In this document: positions 34,501 through 44,387 of the stretch, piece after piece | Layout: each line of letters begins with the position of its first letter | Numbering within the stretch: the stretch's first letter is position 1 | Assembly: GCA_963995525.1 (NCBI GenBank) | Contig: OZ023213.1 | Span: 40,964,276 to 41,028,275 of the forward strand | Reading direction: 5' to 3' | Source of the DNA: Escarpia spicata | Taxonomy: Eukaryota; Annelida; Polychaeta; Sabellida; Siboglinidae | Length of the DNA: 64,000 nt | Notes under the pieces: generated by a model | Told to the model about the DNA's origin: nothing | Databases searched by the model: none | The model's input: only the letters and a program-made list of their open reading frames with translations | Translations under genes and position numbers: made by a program

Positions 34501-35003
34501 CGTCATTTCCACAGCCGTTTCCATGTATTTGAGTAAACAACACTTCACCGTATGTGATGGTGAAGTTGGTGTAACGTGCAGACATCGATTTTAGGATTGT
34601 GACTCCCATGATGGGGCCTCAAACATCGTCTAACGCGTGATATTTACCTTCTTCGTTTGGCAGGGAATCGTAGTCCCGAACGTTCAAACCAATCAGTCGT
34701 GTGGCCAAGTTGTGGAAACACGTGCACCACGAATTGCTATTTGACTTGATTTAATGTATAAAAAACTGGTCAAATAATAAGGTGATTTTTTTAAATTTGT
34801 GTATAGGACACACATATGTTCCGTCAGCGTCGGCAGTCAAACGCCTTCGACAGATGCAACAGCCAGAGTAAGTTATGTACAGATAACCTGATTGCCTTGA
34901 CAACGGCGGGATCAGAAATAGGATACAAACCATTTCTTACCTCCGGTTTTCCTAGTGTTACCAAATCCATCTCCGTCTTCTGTTCACCTTCCGCCTGGGT
35001 CAT
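34501..35003 (-). pseudogene. Possible DEDDh 3'-5' exonuclease fragment
   Basis: On the minus strand, exon 34941-35003 starts with an ATG and ends at a consensus donor GAG|GTAAGA; it reads MDLVTLGK, like the MDLETLG exonuclease I motif with Glu changed to Val. A second open stretch, about 34501-34745, reads RLIGLNVRDYDSLP, then YHALDDV, matching the HxAxxD exonuclease III motif of DEDDh nucleases (RNase T or Rv2179c-like). One TGA at 34619-34621 interrupts it. The exonuclease II block and the acceptor were not fixed. Function is inferred from two short motifs only. Confidence 0.35.
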
Positions 35004-35109
35004 GATTGTCGTTGAAGCTGGTCTATGTTGCTGGATCACCGAAGACGATGTGCAGAATTGTGGTGAACAGTGAGCTTTTATGGGGTTTAATTTACCGCCA
35101 TTTTCCACA

Positions 35110-35520
35110 TAATTCTTGCCTCTTTGACATATTTCCCAATCACCGATTTCCTGTTATTTTACATGGACCAATTAAATCCGTATCGAAGAACGTGATGTAA
35201 AAATAACTACCAATCAAAAAGTTGTTAGAGCGGCAGAAAGCAACGTCAGACTTTAATACATTATTGTAAGATTGCTATATTTAGAATCACAACGCAGGTC
35301 TACTGTCGGGATTGTAACAAGTTTGCTGAACAAAATAGAGGGCACCGAGTGTATTCTTCCGCGGCTATAGTAAGACTCCTTTTTTCACGCGATAAATGTA
35401 GGGTCTTCGGGGTCTAAATTTTAAGGCCTAGATAGGGTTTGGGTTATAAAATTGGGGTTTTAAAGTTTATATGTATTTTTGGTGAAGGAAGAGGAAGGCA
35501 AAAATACATTTTGAAAATAT
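35110..35520. other. No gene recognised
   Basis: AT-rich intergenic sequence; nothing supportable. Confidence 0.4.
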
Positions 35521-35524
35521 ACAG

Positions 35525-35705
35525 TACCTTGAAGTAGGGTAATGGGAAGGTCGTGAACGTTTACGGCAACCGGAAGTAGGGTGGTGGGAAGGTCATGACA
35601 CTGTATGGTAACCGGAAGTAGGCTGGTGGGAAGGTCGTGAAACGGTATGTAAACCGGAAGTAGGGTGATGGGAAGATCGTAGATCTGAAGGGTAACTAGA
35701 AATGC
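35525..35705 (-). repeat. 42-bp minisatellite, four units
   Basis: Units of the type CCGGAAGTAGGGTGGTGGGA then AGGTCGTGA. The 42-base period keeps a minus frame open with a 14-residue repeat HDLPTTLLPV plus four variable residues, within a minus-strand ORF of 82 codons (35460-35708). Coding is possible but unsupported. Confidence 0.85.
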
Positions 35706-35789
35706 CATAATTTCACCTATTTTTCAAATTCACTACTATTCGTTAGGATCAGACCTTTTCTAGTTCTAAATGTACGCGTTAGGGGCACT

Positions 35790-36030
35790 ATGCCCAACAA
35801 ATGGTCCACCAGCTATACGACATAACAAACGACACGATTACGCATGCGCAATGACCTATTTAATAACGTCACTTGTTCTATTTTGACCTAGTTATTTAAT
35901 ACATGACCTATCCGCAGGTGGCCCTATCTGACCATGACCTATTCGCTAGAGGGCGTCACATGACCTTGACCTTTGCGCCAGAAGTGACATCATTTGCACC
36001 AATCCGAATCCAATTACCCCTTCAGAACTA
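35790..36030 (+). repeat. Dispersed repeat shared with the 63.6-kb region
   Basis: AATGGTCCACCAGCTATACG, CATGCGCAATGACC and repeated TGACCT/GAAGTGACATCATTT blocks match 63645-63870 in the same order and orientation. Confidence 0.7.
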
Positions 36031-37690
36031 TATACATTACTACTATAATATAATAACAATTAGAGCACTTATAAATCGCCGTGACTCTAGGTTACCCTGT
36101 TCAAAAGCGCTGAGACAAAAAAAGTAAAAAAAGGCGAGGTTCTACAAACGTAAAAACGTAGGACTACAAAAAACAATAAAAATAGCATTAGAAATTTAAG
36201 ATCATAAAAATATAGCATAAAATAAATAATCATTAAAAGTCCAATCAAGCAACAACAATAAACGACAGTGAAAGTTCAGGAATAAAAAGCTCGTTTGAAC
36301 AGGTGAGTCTTTATGAGTCTTTTGAAGTGTAGTAAAGAAAACATAAACATTTGCGCGTATCGTGGGGAAGATTGTTCCACAGGCGAGGTGCAACGATGGA
36401 GAAGGCATGATCACCGTACTGGTGGAGATGTGCTCTGCTTACAGTCAGTAGATAATCTGATGACGATCACAACGTTCTGCTGGGCTGGTAGAACTGGTGG
36501 AGGTCTGTGATGTAACTCGGCTCAAGCAGACGAAGGGCTTTAAACGTCATCAGTATGACCTTATAGTCTATACGGTACCGGACGGGAAGCTAATGAAGAG
36601 TCTCTAAAATGAATGTCATGTGATCATAGCGACTGGTTTTGACCACAACGTAAGCTTCCACATTCTGGACTCTCTGCAGCTAGTCCAGTAGCGGGTCAGG
36701 TACACCGTAAAGGAGACAATTTCCATAGTCCAGCGATGTGACGAGGGAGTGAACCAGGAGTTCGGTGGTATGTTGTGTCAAACAATCTCAGATGGAACGA
36801 ATTTGATGTTGATGAAAGTATGCTACCTGGCACAGTTTCGACACTTGCGATTTTATGCTGAGCTCACTGCAAACATCACTCCAAGGCTGCACGCGACGGT
36901 AGAAAGCCGGAGGATGCTGTGACCGATTCCGACATCAGTCGGGCTGTGATTGCTGGCCTTGATATGGTGATTACAAGTACTTCAGTCTTGTTGTCATTCA
37001 GCTGCAGCCGACGATGAGTCATCCATACTTTGAGTTCTCCCAAACATGCTTGGATGCGTGCTAGTGCAGCGGTCACGTCGTTAATATCCTTGATCTTAAA
37101 TGAGACATACAATTGAGAATCATAAACAATGAGATGGAAGTCAAGTCGGTGCCGCCTAACTATATGCCCAATGGATCCGGTGTAGAGTGTAAACAAAACT
37201 CGACAAAGAACTGACCCCTGTGGCACTACCTGGAGCAGCTCCGACTGTCTGACTGGGTCTGGCCTAGACAGACAGTCTGAGTCCTCGAAGTCAATATGAC
37301 TTAAACCCCTGATGCACGACGCCTATGATACTCGCGCTCTTCGTGCAAGCCAATAACAGCGTATGAACTTGACACTCTCATAAGCCGCTGATAGATCAAA
37401 TAGGATCAACACGACACTCCTCTCGTTGTCGAGGGTCATCAGGATAGCATTCTGGATTCGCTTCAGTGCAGTTTCAGTACTAAGTTTCGAAATGTATGCG
37501 GATTGGAATTTGTCCTACAGATTGTTGTGCGAGACGTGGTCAATGAGCTTGTTGAGCACAACACTCTCTGTCAACTTTGAGATAAAGAACATATTAAAAC
37601 TAGGGCGGAAGTTCTTCATGACATCTTTTTCCAGGGATGACTTCATGAGCAAGAGCATCACGTCATTTTTCTCGGCACAATTCCTGTTGA
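36030..37690 (-). mobile_element. 5'-truncated L2/CR1-like LINE
   Basis: Minus-strand pieces in several frames read as an RT: MLLLMKSSLEKDVMKNFRP (fingers), then MPQGSVLCRVLFTLYTGSIG with a mutated catalytic box (VYDS where YADD is expected), then a C-terminal region with SLDYGNCLLYG, LPVRYRIDYKVI and LEPSYITDL. The 3' end carries AGCGCTTTTGAACAGGG and AATTGTTATTATATT, as in L2-like tails. Many frameshifts and the lost catalytic Asp show it is dead. Its 5' end abuts the Polinton PolB fragment at 37692, suggesting insertion into it. Confidence 0.82.
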
Positions 37691-37691
37691 G

Positions 37692-37946
37692 ATGGACACG
37701 TTGACAATGTTTGTGACCGACAAGTACAGCACGAAGAGGTTGAGAAAGCATCAGAAAGACTTCACCACTTACACCTTCCTCGCCGTTTTGACGGACAGGC
37801 GGAACGGTAGCGGCAGGATCCGTGGATTTCAAATGAAAGACACGTCCGTGCTGATGTACATCCAGGAGCGAGTCGCGTTCACGTATTTCTGCGCTATGCG
37901 CCGTGTGCTGAACAACGGGGTCAGCACGGCCTTTCTACTCGTGTAG
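37692..37946 (+). pseudogene. Polinton PolB C-terminus, copy B
   Basis: A plus-strand frame with TDKYSTKRL, TFLAVLTDRRNGSGRIRGFQ and YIQERVAFTYF, ending at a natural stop. This is the C-terminal end of the protein-primed family B DNA polymerase of Polintons; the same blocks appear in copies C (45.5 kb) and D (56.2 kb). Everything upstream is missing where the L2-like LINE begins. The 3' flank to about 38230 also matches the 3' flank of copy D. Confidence 0.82.
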
Positions 37947-38235
37947 GAGGACACGAGCGACTAATCTTTCCCGCCTTGCCGTTGAAGAAGGAAATTGCGC
38001 GAATGTTTGTTTTTTGTAATAGGCGAGTAAAAAATTGAATACCAACATCAGATCACGTGTTCGTATTTTTATTACATCAAACAAACGTAGCACTCCTTTG
38101 TGAATGGCGTCGAATTTAACGTTGCAAAATGTTCAGATAATTCGGCTTTAACTTCACAAAATGGTCAGAAAATTCGGCTGAGTTCTACTCGTCTACGTAG
38201 AATCGGCACCGACTTTAACTTTCAAGAATTGGGGA
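37947..38235 (+). repeat. PolB 3' flank shared with copy D
   Basis: TGTAATAGGCGAGTAAAAAA, ACGTGTTCGTATTTTTATTA and GTTCTACTCGTCTACGTAG match the reverse complement of about 55740-56000. Inside, the TTCGGCT/AAAATG-type unit repeats two to three times. Confidence 0.7.
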
Positions 38236-38474
38236 GGATAGCGTCGTAATTACCTCCGAGCGGCGAAACCCTCTATCGTGCGACCAGGACTCCTAGGGCG
38301 ACGAGGACGACGACATCTTCATCATCGCCTACACGCCTCCGAAGAAGAGGACGTCGCAACGCGGCTGGTGTGTGCCCTCCGGGACCATCCTCTCCTGTCG
38401 AAAGAACCCGTAGAGCGACTAGACGTCAGTAGTTATATAGGTGGTCCACCGCGGGCAATGACGCGGCGCGGTGC

Positions 38475-38870
38475 AAATCCCAAGTTAAAAGATAGGGATT
38501 TGCACCAGGGCCCTCCTGGGTTAAAAGATAGGGAATTTTTACCCCATGTTAATAGATAGGGAATTTTTCCCATGTTAAAGCATAGGAGCTATTATCGTAA
38601 ACGTATACGACGAAATTTAGAATTTTCCCCATGTTAAGAGATAGGGAATTTTTACCCCATGTTAAAGCATACGAGCTATTATCGTAAACGTATACGACGA
38701 AATGTTAAATTTTTTCCATGTTAAGAGATAGGGATTTTTCCTCATGTTAAGAGATAGGGAATTTTTTCTATGTTAAAAGATAGCAAATTTTCTCCATGTT
38801 AAATCATAGTAGGTTTCCCCATTTTAAAGGATAGGAGCTATTATCGTAAAGGCATTCGACGACGTTTTGA
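38475..38870 (+). repeat. Minisatellite with CCATGTTAAAGATAGGGAAT units
   Basis: Core of about 25-30 bases, CCATGTTAAGAGATAGGGAA then TTTTTA or similar, in about ten imperfect copies. A longer insert AGGAGCTATTATCGTAAACG then TATACGACG appears three times, giving a second-order period. No protein is implied. Confidence 0.88.
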
Positions 38871-38969
38871 ACAAATAAAATATACCGAACAGCATTTGAA
38901 CCTGTCACACACGAGACTAGTTGGTCCGTATGTCAACCGTAGTTCAACCGTAGGTCAAAGGTATAGTTA

Positions 38970-39125
38970 GACTAGTTTTATAGTGAGTGGAAAATTCCCC
39001 GCTAAATTTTATTCTGGAAGTTTCTTTGGTACGTTTGTTTTTGTTTCGGCGTGGATCAAGCGACGCTACTGGAGACGTGTCTGGACTTGTTTGTTTGTTG
39101 CGCGCGAGAACCGCACTGTGATTGC
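38970..39125 (+). repeat. Dispersed repeat related to window start
   Basis: GAGTGGAAAATTCCCC, GAAGTTTCTTTGGTAC, GACGCTACT and GGACTTGTTTGTTTGTTGCG match blocks at 290-395 and 1-50. Confidence 0.7.
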
Positions 39126-39372
39126 GCAATGCCAGCGTTCGTGGCTATAAAAAACTCGTACACTGATGTTGAGATATTGAGATAGTACATGGGTGAAATA
39201 GTGATTCTTTGTCTTGAGTATCTGACAACACGAATATATATTATATAATTCACAGGGATACATACTCTTAGGTGTCTGAATAAAACATTTCACAAACGCA
39301 CATATGGTGTCGACTTTTTATTGCTTAATTAAGGTAATACAAGAACGTGCATGCCAACATTACATGCAAGCA
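39126..39372. other. 3' flank of Polinton late genes
   Basis: No gene. It carries opposed AATAAA signals: plus-strand TGAATAAAAC near 39277 and a minus-strand AATAAA at 39317-39322. Confidence 0.4.
39317..39322 (-). terminator. Poly(A) signal AATAAA after the protease gene
   Basis: GCAATAAAAAG on the minus strand about 50 bases past the protease stop, suited to end a minus-strand capsid-protease transcript. Confidence 0.45.
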
Positions 39373-39811
39373 TTACATGACACTCTCAACAAAATCGAAA
39401 ACACGACAGTCATTGTTAACTAAATCGTCTCCGAAAGTGTTCACAAACGTCTTCGTGGGTACGCCTCGACTTCGGTGCAGCAAGTACACGACACAGTATT
39501 GTCCACACACGTTAGACAGCGGGCTCTGAAGCGTTTTCTTGTTGAAAGTCCAAGTCACGCAGTTGCTCTGTAGAAAATCCACGAATTCGTCGTGTCGAGG
39601 TGGCAAAATATTCTCCACGTCCATCTTTTGCAATAAACATGCAGATCCAATGTTGACCCGGTTCATTGCTCGAATGAGTGTTGCACACGAAAGCTGCCGG
39701 ATAGGTCATCATAGGAGTAGTGGGTAACCCGTCTTTAGGTAGTACGCCTCGAACAACGGTCCTAGTGGAAGCATTCGCCACAAGGAGTCTTTCTATCTGT
39801 GCCGTATCCAT
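39373..39811 (-). pseudogene. Polinton adenain-like protease, copy C
   Basis: Capsid-maturation cysteine protease. The ATG at 39811 overlaps the capsid stop (TGATG). The first frame (39512-39811) has MDTAQIERLLV and the His block GQHWI. After GEYF the frame breaks near 39612 and continues in 39373-39666 with LPPRHDEFVDFLQ, the Cys block CGQYC and the stop at 39373. Compared with copy A, which keeps EYFDSYG, the codons for DSYG are deleted, so the catalytic acid is lost together with the frame. His and Cys remain. Length without the lesion is near the usual ~150 residues. Confidence 0.85.
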
Positions 39812-41109
39812 CAGTAATCGTAGACGACGTTTCTGTTGCGGTCAATCTCCAAAACCGTCTCGAATTCTCCGTAGACGACGACGTTGTTGGTTTGGTCGAG
39901 AGGTTGATTAAAGTGCATCTCCACTCGTAGGTTGCCTTTATGTACCAAATTGAAATGGGGACCGTCACAACAGTCTGGTGTGATGTCAAACGTAAACAGG
40001 GTGTATCCTTTGCCAAACTCGTCCCGACTGATGTTGTTTCCCTCGTCTTGAAACATGTTTCACGTTCCAGCAAATATATTACTGTAACTTCTCACGTAGG
40101 AACCATCGTTGAAACTAAGCTGGAGTGGTTTCGCCGTAACTTGTTGCCCGTCGACGTACAATGCAAGAAAGTTCAAGTTGTTGTGCTTTACGTGGAACGG
40201 GTTCTTGGCGAATGTTCCATTGTAAGCGTCGTTGTCTACACAACACAAGACTAGTCTCTTGGGTAAAACACCCAAATAAACGTTTTCGTGAGTGTGCGAC
40301 ATGGCACCTCGCGGTATGGAAAATACCTTGTAATCGACTCTTCGCAACGGATATTTGGCCGTTCCCTTTTGTAGCGCTTTGATGTGACCCATCTGTACGG
40401 CAGGATTCAGTTTGGCTTTTCGTGCAAACATAATTGCTTCGACTATGCGTACCTTGTAATCGGCATTGTCACCACCAGCAGCCATGAGTGCAAAAGCAAC
40501 CTTGCTCTGTACTAGTAGAATTTTCACGTCGACGCCGTTTAATAGATAGCGGTCTTGAAAGAAGAGGTCGACGTGTAGACGGCCCATCATGTCGACGATT
40601 CGACTACGGGAAATATAGGTCTTTCTTTGTTGCAGACCGTTGTTTGCATCGTCGGTGGCATCCATGTGTTCAGCAGTGTCTTTGTACCACAAGGCAATAG
40701 TCAGTTGACTCTTCTTCTCTTCTGCTCCGTGACTTAGTAACGTTTCTATGTACGCTCGATAAGGATAGGTATTCGTTGAAGGTGTGACGAAGGTACCGTT
40801 CAAAGACACGTCGACTTGACTAAACAGAGAATGCATCCAGTTGTTTTCTGGTCCAACAGGTGCAGCTTGATCGATGTCGTCCCCGTTTCCTTTGATTACA
40901 CCTGCTTGTACCAACAGGTAAGTATTGGTCACGTCCAGGTAATCGCCTCCCGATCCGGGCAATAAGAAGTCGATAGGACCACCCGTACCTATCGAGGCGA
41001 CAGGTCGATACTCGACCCATTGTGCGTGTTCGATTTGTGTCGTCGGTAAACTAAACAGGTCCAATTCGTTTTTCACTCCCTCAAACGAAAACTGGTGGAC
41101 AAAAGCCAT
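39811..41109 (-). pseudogene. Polinton major capsid protein, one in-frame stop
   Basis: Double jelly-roll capsid protein of the Polinton lineage (annotated in animals as F54H12.2-like). The start ATG 41109 gives MAFVHQF. Recognisable blocks are WVEYRPVA, YLDVTNTYLLVQAG, ALWYKDTAEHMD, YISRSRIVDM and KGNLRVEMHF. The frame is open to an in-frame TGA at 40060-40062 (349 codons), then continues in the same frame for 82 more codons to the TGATG junction with the protease. Copy A has no stop at this place, so the TGA is a lesion of this copy. The PX-like gene ends only two bases upstream of the start. Confidence 0.87.
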
Positions 41110-41111
41110 GT

Positions 41112-41468
41112 CTAGCCGGATATATCGTCTCGACGCTTCTTCTGTCGTCTGCGTCTCTTGGCGACACTAGCTAGAGTTCTCGTCGGCTTGCGTTTTATAG
41201 CGCGAGGAGCGTTGCGTATGCCAGGAGGCCCACTGCTTCCCAACACTCTACTGATCATGTCCTTTCTTGTTTCTTTCACACGCCTCTTTGCAGATTCTTT
41301 AATGCTCTGTCCAGACAACACGTCGCCGGCCACACCAAAACCTGTCTTTAACGCTAATTTTCCCAAAGCGAGTGCGCCTCTTTTTATGAGTGCCATAGTA
41401 CTTCGAATGAGGCCACCGAATAAACTACCTAGACCGTGACCTCGTTGCACTCTTGCCCCAACAAACAT
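41112..41468 (-). CDS. Polinton PX-like small basic virion protein
   Basis: About 118 residues from ATG 41468. The N-terminal GLGSLFGGLIRS is a Gly-rich amphipathic segment; AGDVLSGQSIK follows, and the C-terminus is very basic (KRRRRQKKRR). It resembles adenovirus pX/pVI-type core or membrane-active proteins described in Polintons and adintoviruses. The frame is intact and sits two bases upstream of the capsid ATG, in a compact late cluster. A 54-base piece of this gene also occurs at 62750-62803. The name follows family usage; the function is inferred. Confidence 0.72.
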   Translation of the reverse strand: MFVGARVQRGHGLGSLFGGLIRSTMALIKRGALALGKLALKTGFGVAGDVLSGQSIKESAKRRVKETRKDMISRVLGSSGPPGIRNAPRAIKRKPTRTLASVAKRRRRQKKRRDDISG

Positions 41469-41530
41469 GGGCAATCCGTCACCGACTTGTCTGACGTAGT
41501 AGTCTTCGTAGGAATGATTACGACTCTTGT

Positions 41531-42395
41531 TTAAAAAAATGATGGTTTGCGTCGTCGAAAATGAAGTGTTGCCGTCACTCTACCTCGCTCGAATGGTACG
41601 TGACGTCCCGTGTCGTCTCTTATATCGATCTCGATGGTTGTAAATTCTTTGTGCAAGACGGGAACGTATTGTACATTGTCGAAACTTTTTGACACCACGT
41701 TTCCGTGATTTCCTTTTATCGGTACAATCCTCAAAAGAGGGACAACGCTCTTTCCGACCACACGTGATTCAACAACGTCAGTGTAGACGTACAGCTAATA
41801 AAATCCCTGAGCCATGTCTACAACGGAATCGGCTTCTTTGCGGAAGGTGTACTCACCAGTATTTGGCGTATCATACACGGTGGCCTTTTCCACCTAGCTT
41901 CGTATGGGTGTACTCACGTGTGTCCGCTGCCTTGGGACTGGTGACGACGGACGGGTGAAAACCTAGTATGATCTGCATGGTGCTCTGAAAAGGTATGTTG
42001 AACACAGAGTGGGGTGACATGTGCAAGGTCACCCGCTGAGAGATCTCGCTGTAGCTAAATATTTTGCCTTGATTCCGTCCTTTGATATCCTCGGCAGTGC
42101 TTTGTTGACGTAGTATAGCAGTATGACCGGACTGTAGTAATATCCATGCTCGATTTTTGGCAGTATTGTAGAGTCCCGTGTGATCCTGTTCATTGAGGTA
42201 GAACCTATTATTTGCCTCACGAACGTTGTACCAACTGTGCGGATATTGAATCTCCACCAGTCCGCACTCCAACTGACCGACTAAACTGATGCGCTGCTGC
42301 AAAGACGTGAAATAGTGGGTCAACGTGTTGTCGGGATTTAACTCCATAGACGCGTTGCTGGGCAATGTCATGTAAAACTCAGACGACATGTTCAT
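41531..42395 (-). pseudogene. Polinton minor capsid (penton-like) protein
   Basis: Single jelly-roll penton-type protein of Polintons. The ATG 42395 frame (to 41871) has MSSEFYMTLPSN, LVGQLECGLVEIQYPHSWY and MQIILGFHP. A frameshift near 41890 and a TAG near 41796 separate it from the C-terminal piece (41531-41761), which shows VVPLLRIVPIKGNHG, SKSFDNVQYVPVL and EIDIRDDTGRHVPF. The sum is about 285 residues, typical for the family. It overlaps the small membrane protein gene by 17 bases and is followed by the PX-like gene. Confidence 0.85.
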
Positions 42396-42651
42396 CGCGT
42401 TTCATAGACGGATTAGGTAAGAGGTATCCCAGGCAACTGCTCAACAAAGCCGTCGACAAATTAGAGTTTTCGTCTACTTTAGTCAGGTTGTAGATACTGA
42501 CCAATATAATGGTGTACATTATGCCGATTTGACAGAAGAAGACGATTTCTGATTTCGGGCACGTATTTCCAAACAACACCCAACGTCTGCTGTTACTTCC
42601 GGTATCTTCGAGCTCTGTGTTTTCGAATCGAACGTCCGTCGTATCTTCCAA
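42379..42651 (-). CDS. Small Polinton membrane protein
   Basis: About 90 residues: an acidic N-terminus (ENTELEDTGSNSRRW), one or two hydrophobic segments (EIVFFCQIGIMYTIILVSIY and LSTALLSSCLGYLL) and a short tail. Small proteins of this type lie beside the penton gene in many Polintons. The frame has no ATG: upstream it reaches a TAA with only TTG-type codons, so the start is either non-AUG or lost. It overlaps the penton ATG by 17 bases. Confidence 0.6.
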   Translation of the reverse strand: MEDTTDVRFENTELEDTGSNSRRWVLFGNTCPKSEIVFFCQIGIMYTIILVSIYNLTKVDENSNLSTALLSSCLGYLLPNPSMKRDEHVV

Positions 42652-42680
42652 GACACGAATGACAACTCGACTGGTGTGTA

Positions 42681-43020
42681 CTAACCTTTATACGCGACGA
42701 GTGACGCTTTATCCAACCAGCTGTTAAACGAGTCGGAATACCCTACCCACTTGATCAGGACCTGTGTCTTTTTTTCTCGCATGCTCTGCTGCAACACTTC
42801 CACGATACGATAGAGTTTATCCTTGGCTACAATCACTTTCTATAGTTCTTCGTAAAATGTTCCCTCTATCGGCGAATATTGATCATCAATCAAACGATAA
42901 ACAGGCGGATCGGAACGATGAACTGTTTTGACGGTAAATATCTCGTCAATCTAGTTGGGTAAGTATCCTTGGAACAATACCACAAACAAGTATCCGAACC
43001 GACTTTGTTGGACCAACAAG
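42681..43020 (-). pseudogene. Polinton integrase C-terminus with chromodomain
   Basis: A minus frame reads GYLPN, EIFTVKTVHRSDPPVY, then VLIKWVGYSDSFNSWLDKAS, the aromatic cage-like end of a chromodomain. Polinton retroviral-type integrases have this SH3-like then chromodomain tail. Two TAG codons (about 42952 and 42846) interrupt it, and the catalytic core is absent. It ends at 42681, directly before the small membrane protein. Confidence 0.75.
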
Positions 43021-43067
43021 TCTCCTCACCGTATGGCAGGCAAGACTGAAGCCGTGAGATGCGGTAT

Positions 43068-43258
43068 CGTCTTGTACACGATTAAACTTTGCAAGACTGT
43101 ATCAATGTCTAGTCGCTGGTTCTTGCAGTTATGGAGCGTGACATGTAAATACGTTTGTGTTGTACACGAATAAAATGTGCAAACCTCATCTTCTGTCTTT
43201 TTCATAGTGTATTGCAAAGCATATGTTGGGAACCTTACTAATAGACTTACACTTCACA
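43068..43258 (+). repeat. ~190-bp repeat shared with 720-910
   Basis: CTTGTACACGATTAAACTTT through TTACTAATAG, similar to 720-910. It lies where the missing part of the integrase gene would be. Confidence 0.7.
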
Positions 43259-43369
43259 ACTAAAGATATACTATCGGCATTGTCAATTTTAGCGTCATCG
43301 ATTTGCGTAAAACAGGTTCGTGTACGATATGCAAGACACATGAACAGTACCATGGATCAACTTTAACCA

Positions 43370-43808
43370 AACTAAGACGACTACGGAACTTGTATGTTGT
43401 ATGAATTGAACTTAGACCAACTAGTCGGACAAACGAAACACTAAACTTAGCCCAACAGGTTGTACGAATTGAACTCAGATCAACTAGTTGTACAAACGAA
43501 ACACTATACTTTGACTAGCGAGCGACAAGAATCAAACTATAGACACGAGTTGTACAAACGAAACACTAAACTTAGCCCAACAGGTTGTACGAATTGAACT
43601 CAGATCAACTAGTTGGACAAACGAAACACTACACTTTGACCAACACGCTGTACGAACCAAACTACATATACGAGTTGTACAAACGAAACACTAAACTTAG
43701 CCGAACACATGGCACGAATTGAACTTAGACCAACCAGTTGGACAAACCAAACACTAAATTTAGCCCAACAGGTTGCACAAATTGAACTTAGACCAACTAG
43801 TCGGTCAA
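43370..43808 (+). repeat. ~60/120-bp tandem repeat
   Basis: AAACACTAAACTTAGCCCAA, CAGGTTGTACGAATTGAACT and AGATCAACTAGTTG recur in alternating variants, giving a second-order period near 118 bases over four to five periods. Confidence 0.87.
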
Positions 43809-44030
43809 ACGCATTCACTCACTCACACAAGCCCTCATTCACTCACACAAGCCCTCACGCATTCACTCGCCTACTCACTCACTCACAAGCCCTCACGCAC
43901 TCACTCACACAATCTCTCACTCACTCACACAAGCCCTCACTCACTAACCTACTCACTCGCTCACTCACTCACTCGCCCTCACTCACTCATTCAATCACAC
44001 AATCTCTCACTCACACCCTCCCTTCGTCGC
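43809..44030 (+). repeat. (CACT)n-rich microsatellite
   Basis: CACTCACTCAC with AAGCCCT interruptions. The open plus frames rich in SLTHS here are repeat artefacts. Confidence 0.9.
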
Positions 44031-44199
44031 TTTTCTAACATTTTAGCTTTTCAACATGTTAACGTGGTAAAATGTTCGTATTTTACTGCGTACAATTCAT
44101 CTCGCCATTCATCTCATTGCTTACATTTGAACCATAAACACCTGCTTCATGAGCTCATCGACTACTCTACTGACTGCCAACAAGCCCACACCATCACCG

Positions 44200-44297
44200 T
44201 TCCAGTGCCAAATTGCAAGAGACATTTCTCACGTCGGGACAACTTGAAACGGCACATTGCCTGCATTCACGGTGGACGATCAACAAACACCACGTGA
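44200..44297 (+). pseudogene. C2H2 zinc-finger remnant
   Basis: A plus frame reads CKRHFSRRDNLKRHIACIHG. The first Cys of the finger lies one frame off just upstream (TTCCAGTGCCAAATTGC), so a one-base deletion near 44211 broke a finger. It precedes the conserved Polinton gene on the same strand and recalls the fingers upstream of PolB. Confidence 0.5.
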
Positions 44298-44387
44298 CTG
44301 GATTCACTTGTCTCTGGGCCCGCTATGATACCAACGTGTCTGGCCCCAGCGACAAGCTCGACATCCCCATCTCCATCTCAGGTGACC

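Noticed and set aside
38475..38870. CRISPR-like array
   Set aside because: Units vary in length, there are no unique spacers of constant size, and the genome is eukaryotic. It is a minisatellite.
39347..42220. Plus-strand frames opposite the Polinton late genes
   Set aside because: Shadows of the capsid, PX-like and penton genes on the minus strand.
43709..44200. Ser/Leu/Thr/His-rich protein leading into the zinc finger
   Set aside because: The N-terminal part is translation of the CACT microsatellite; only the last ~25 residues resemble a finger.
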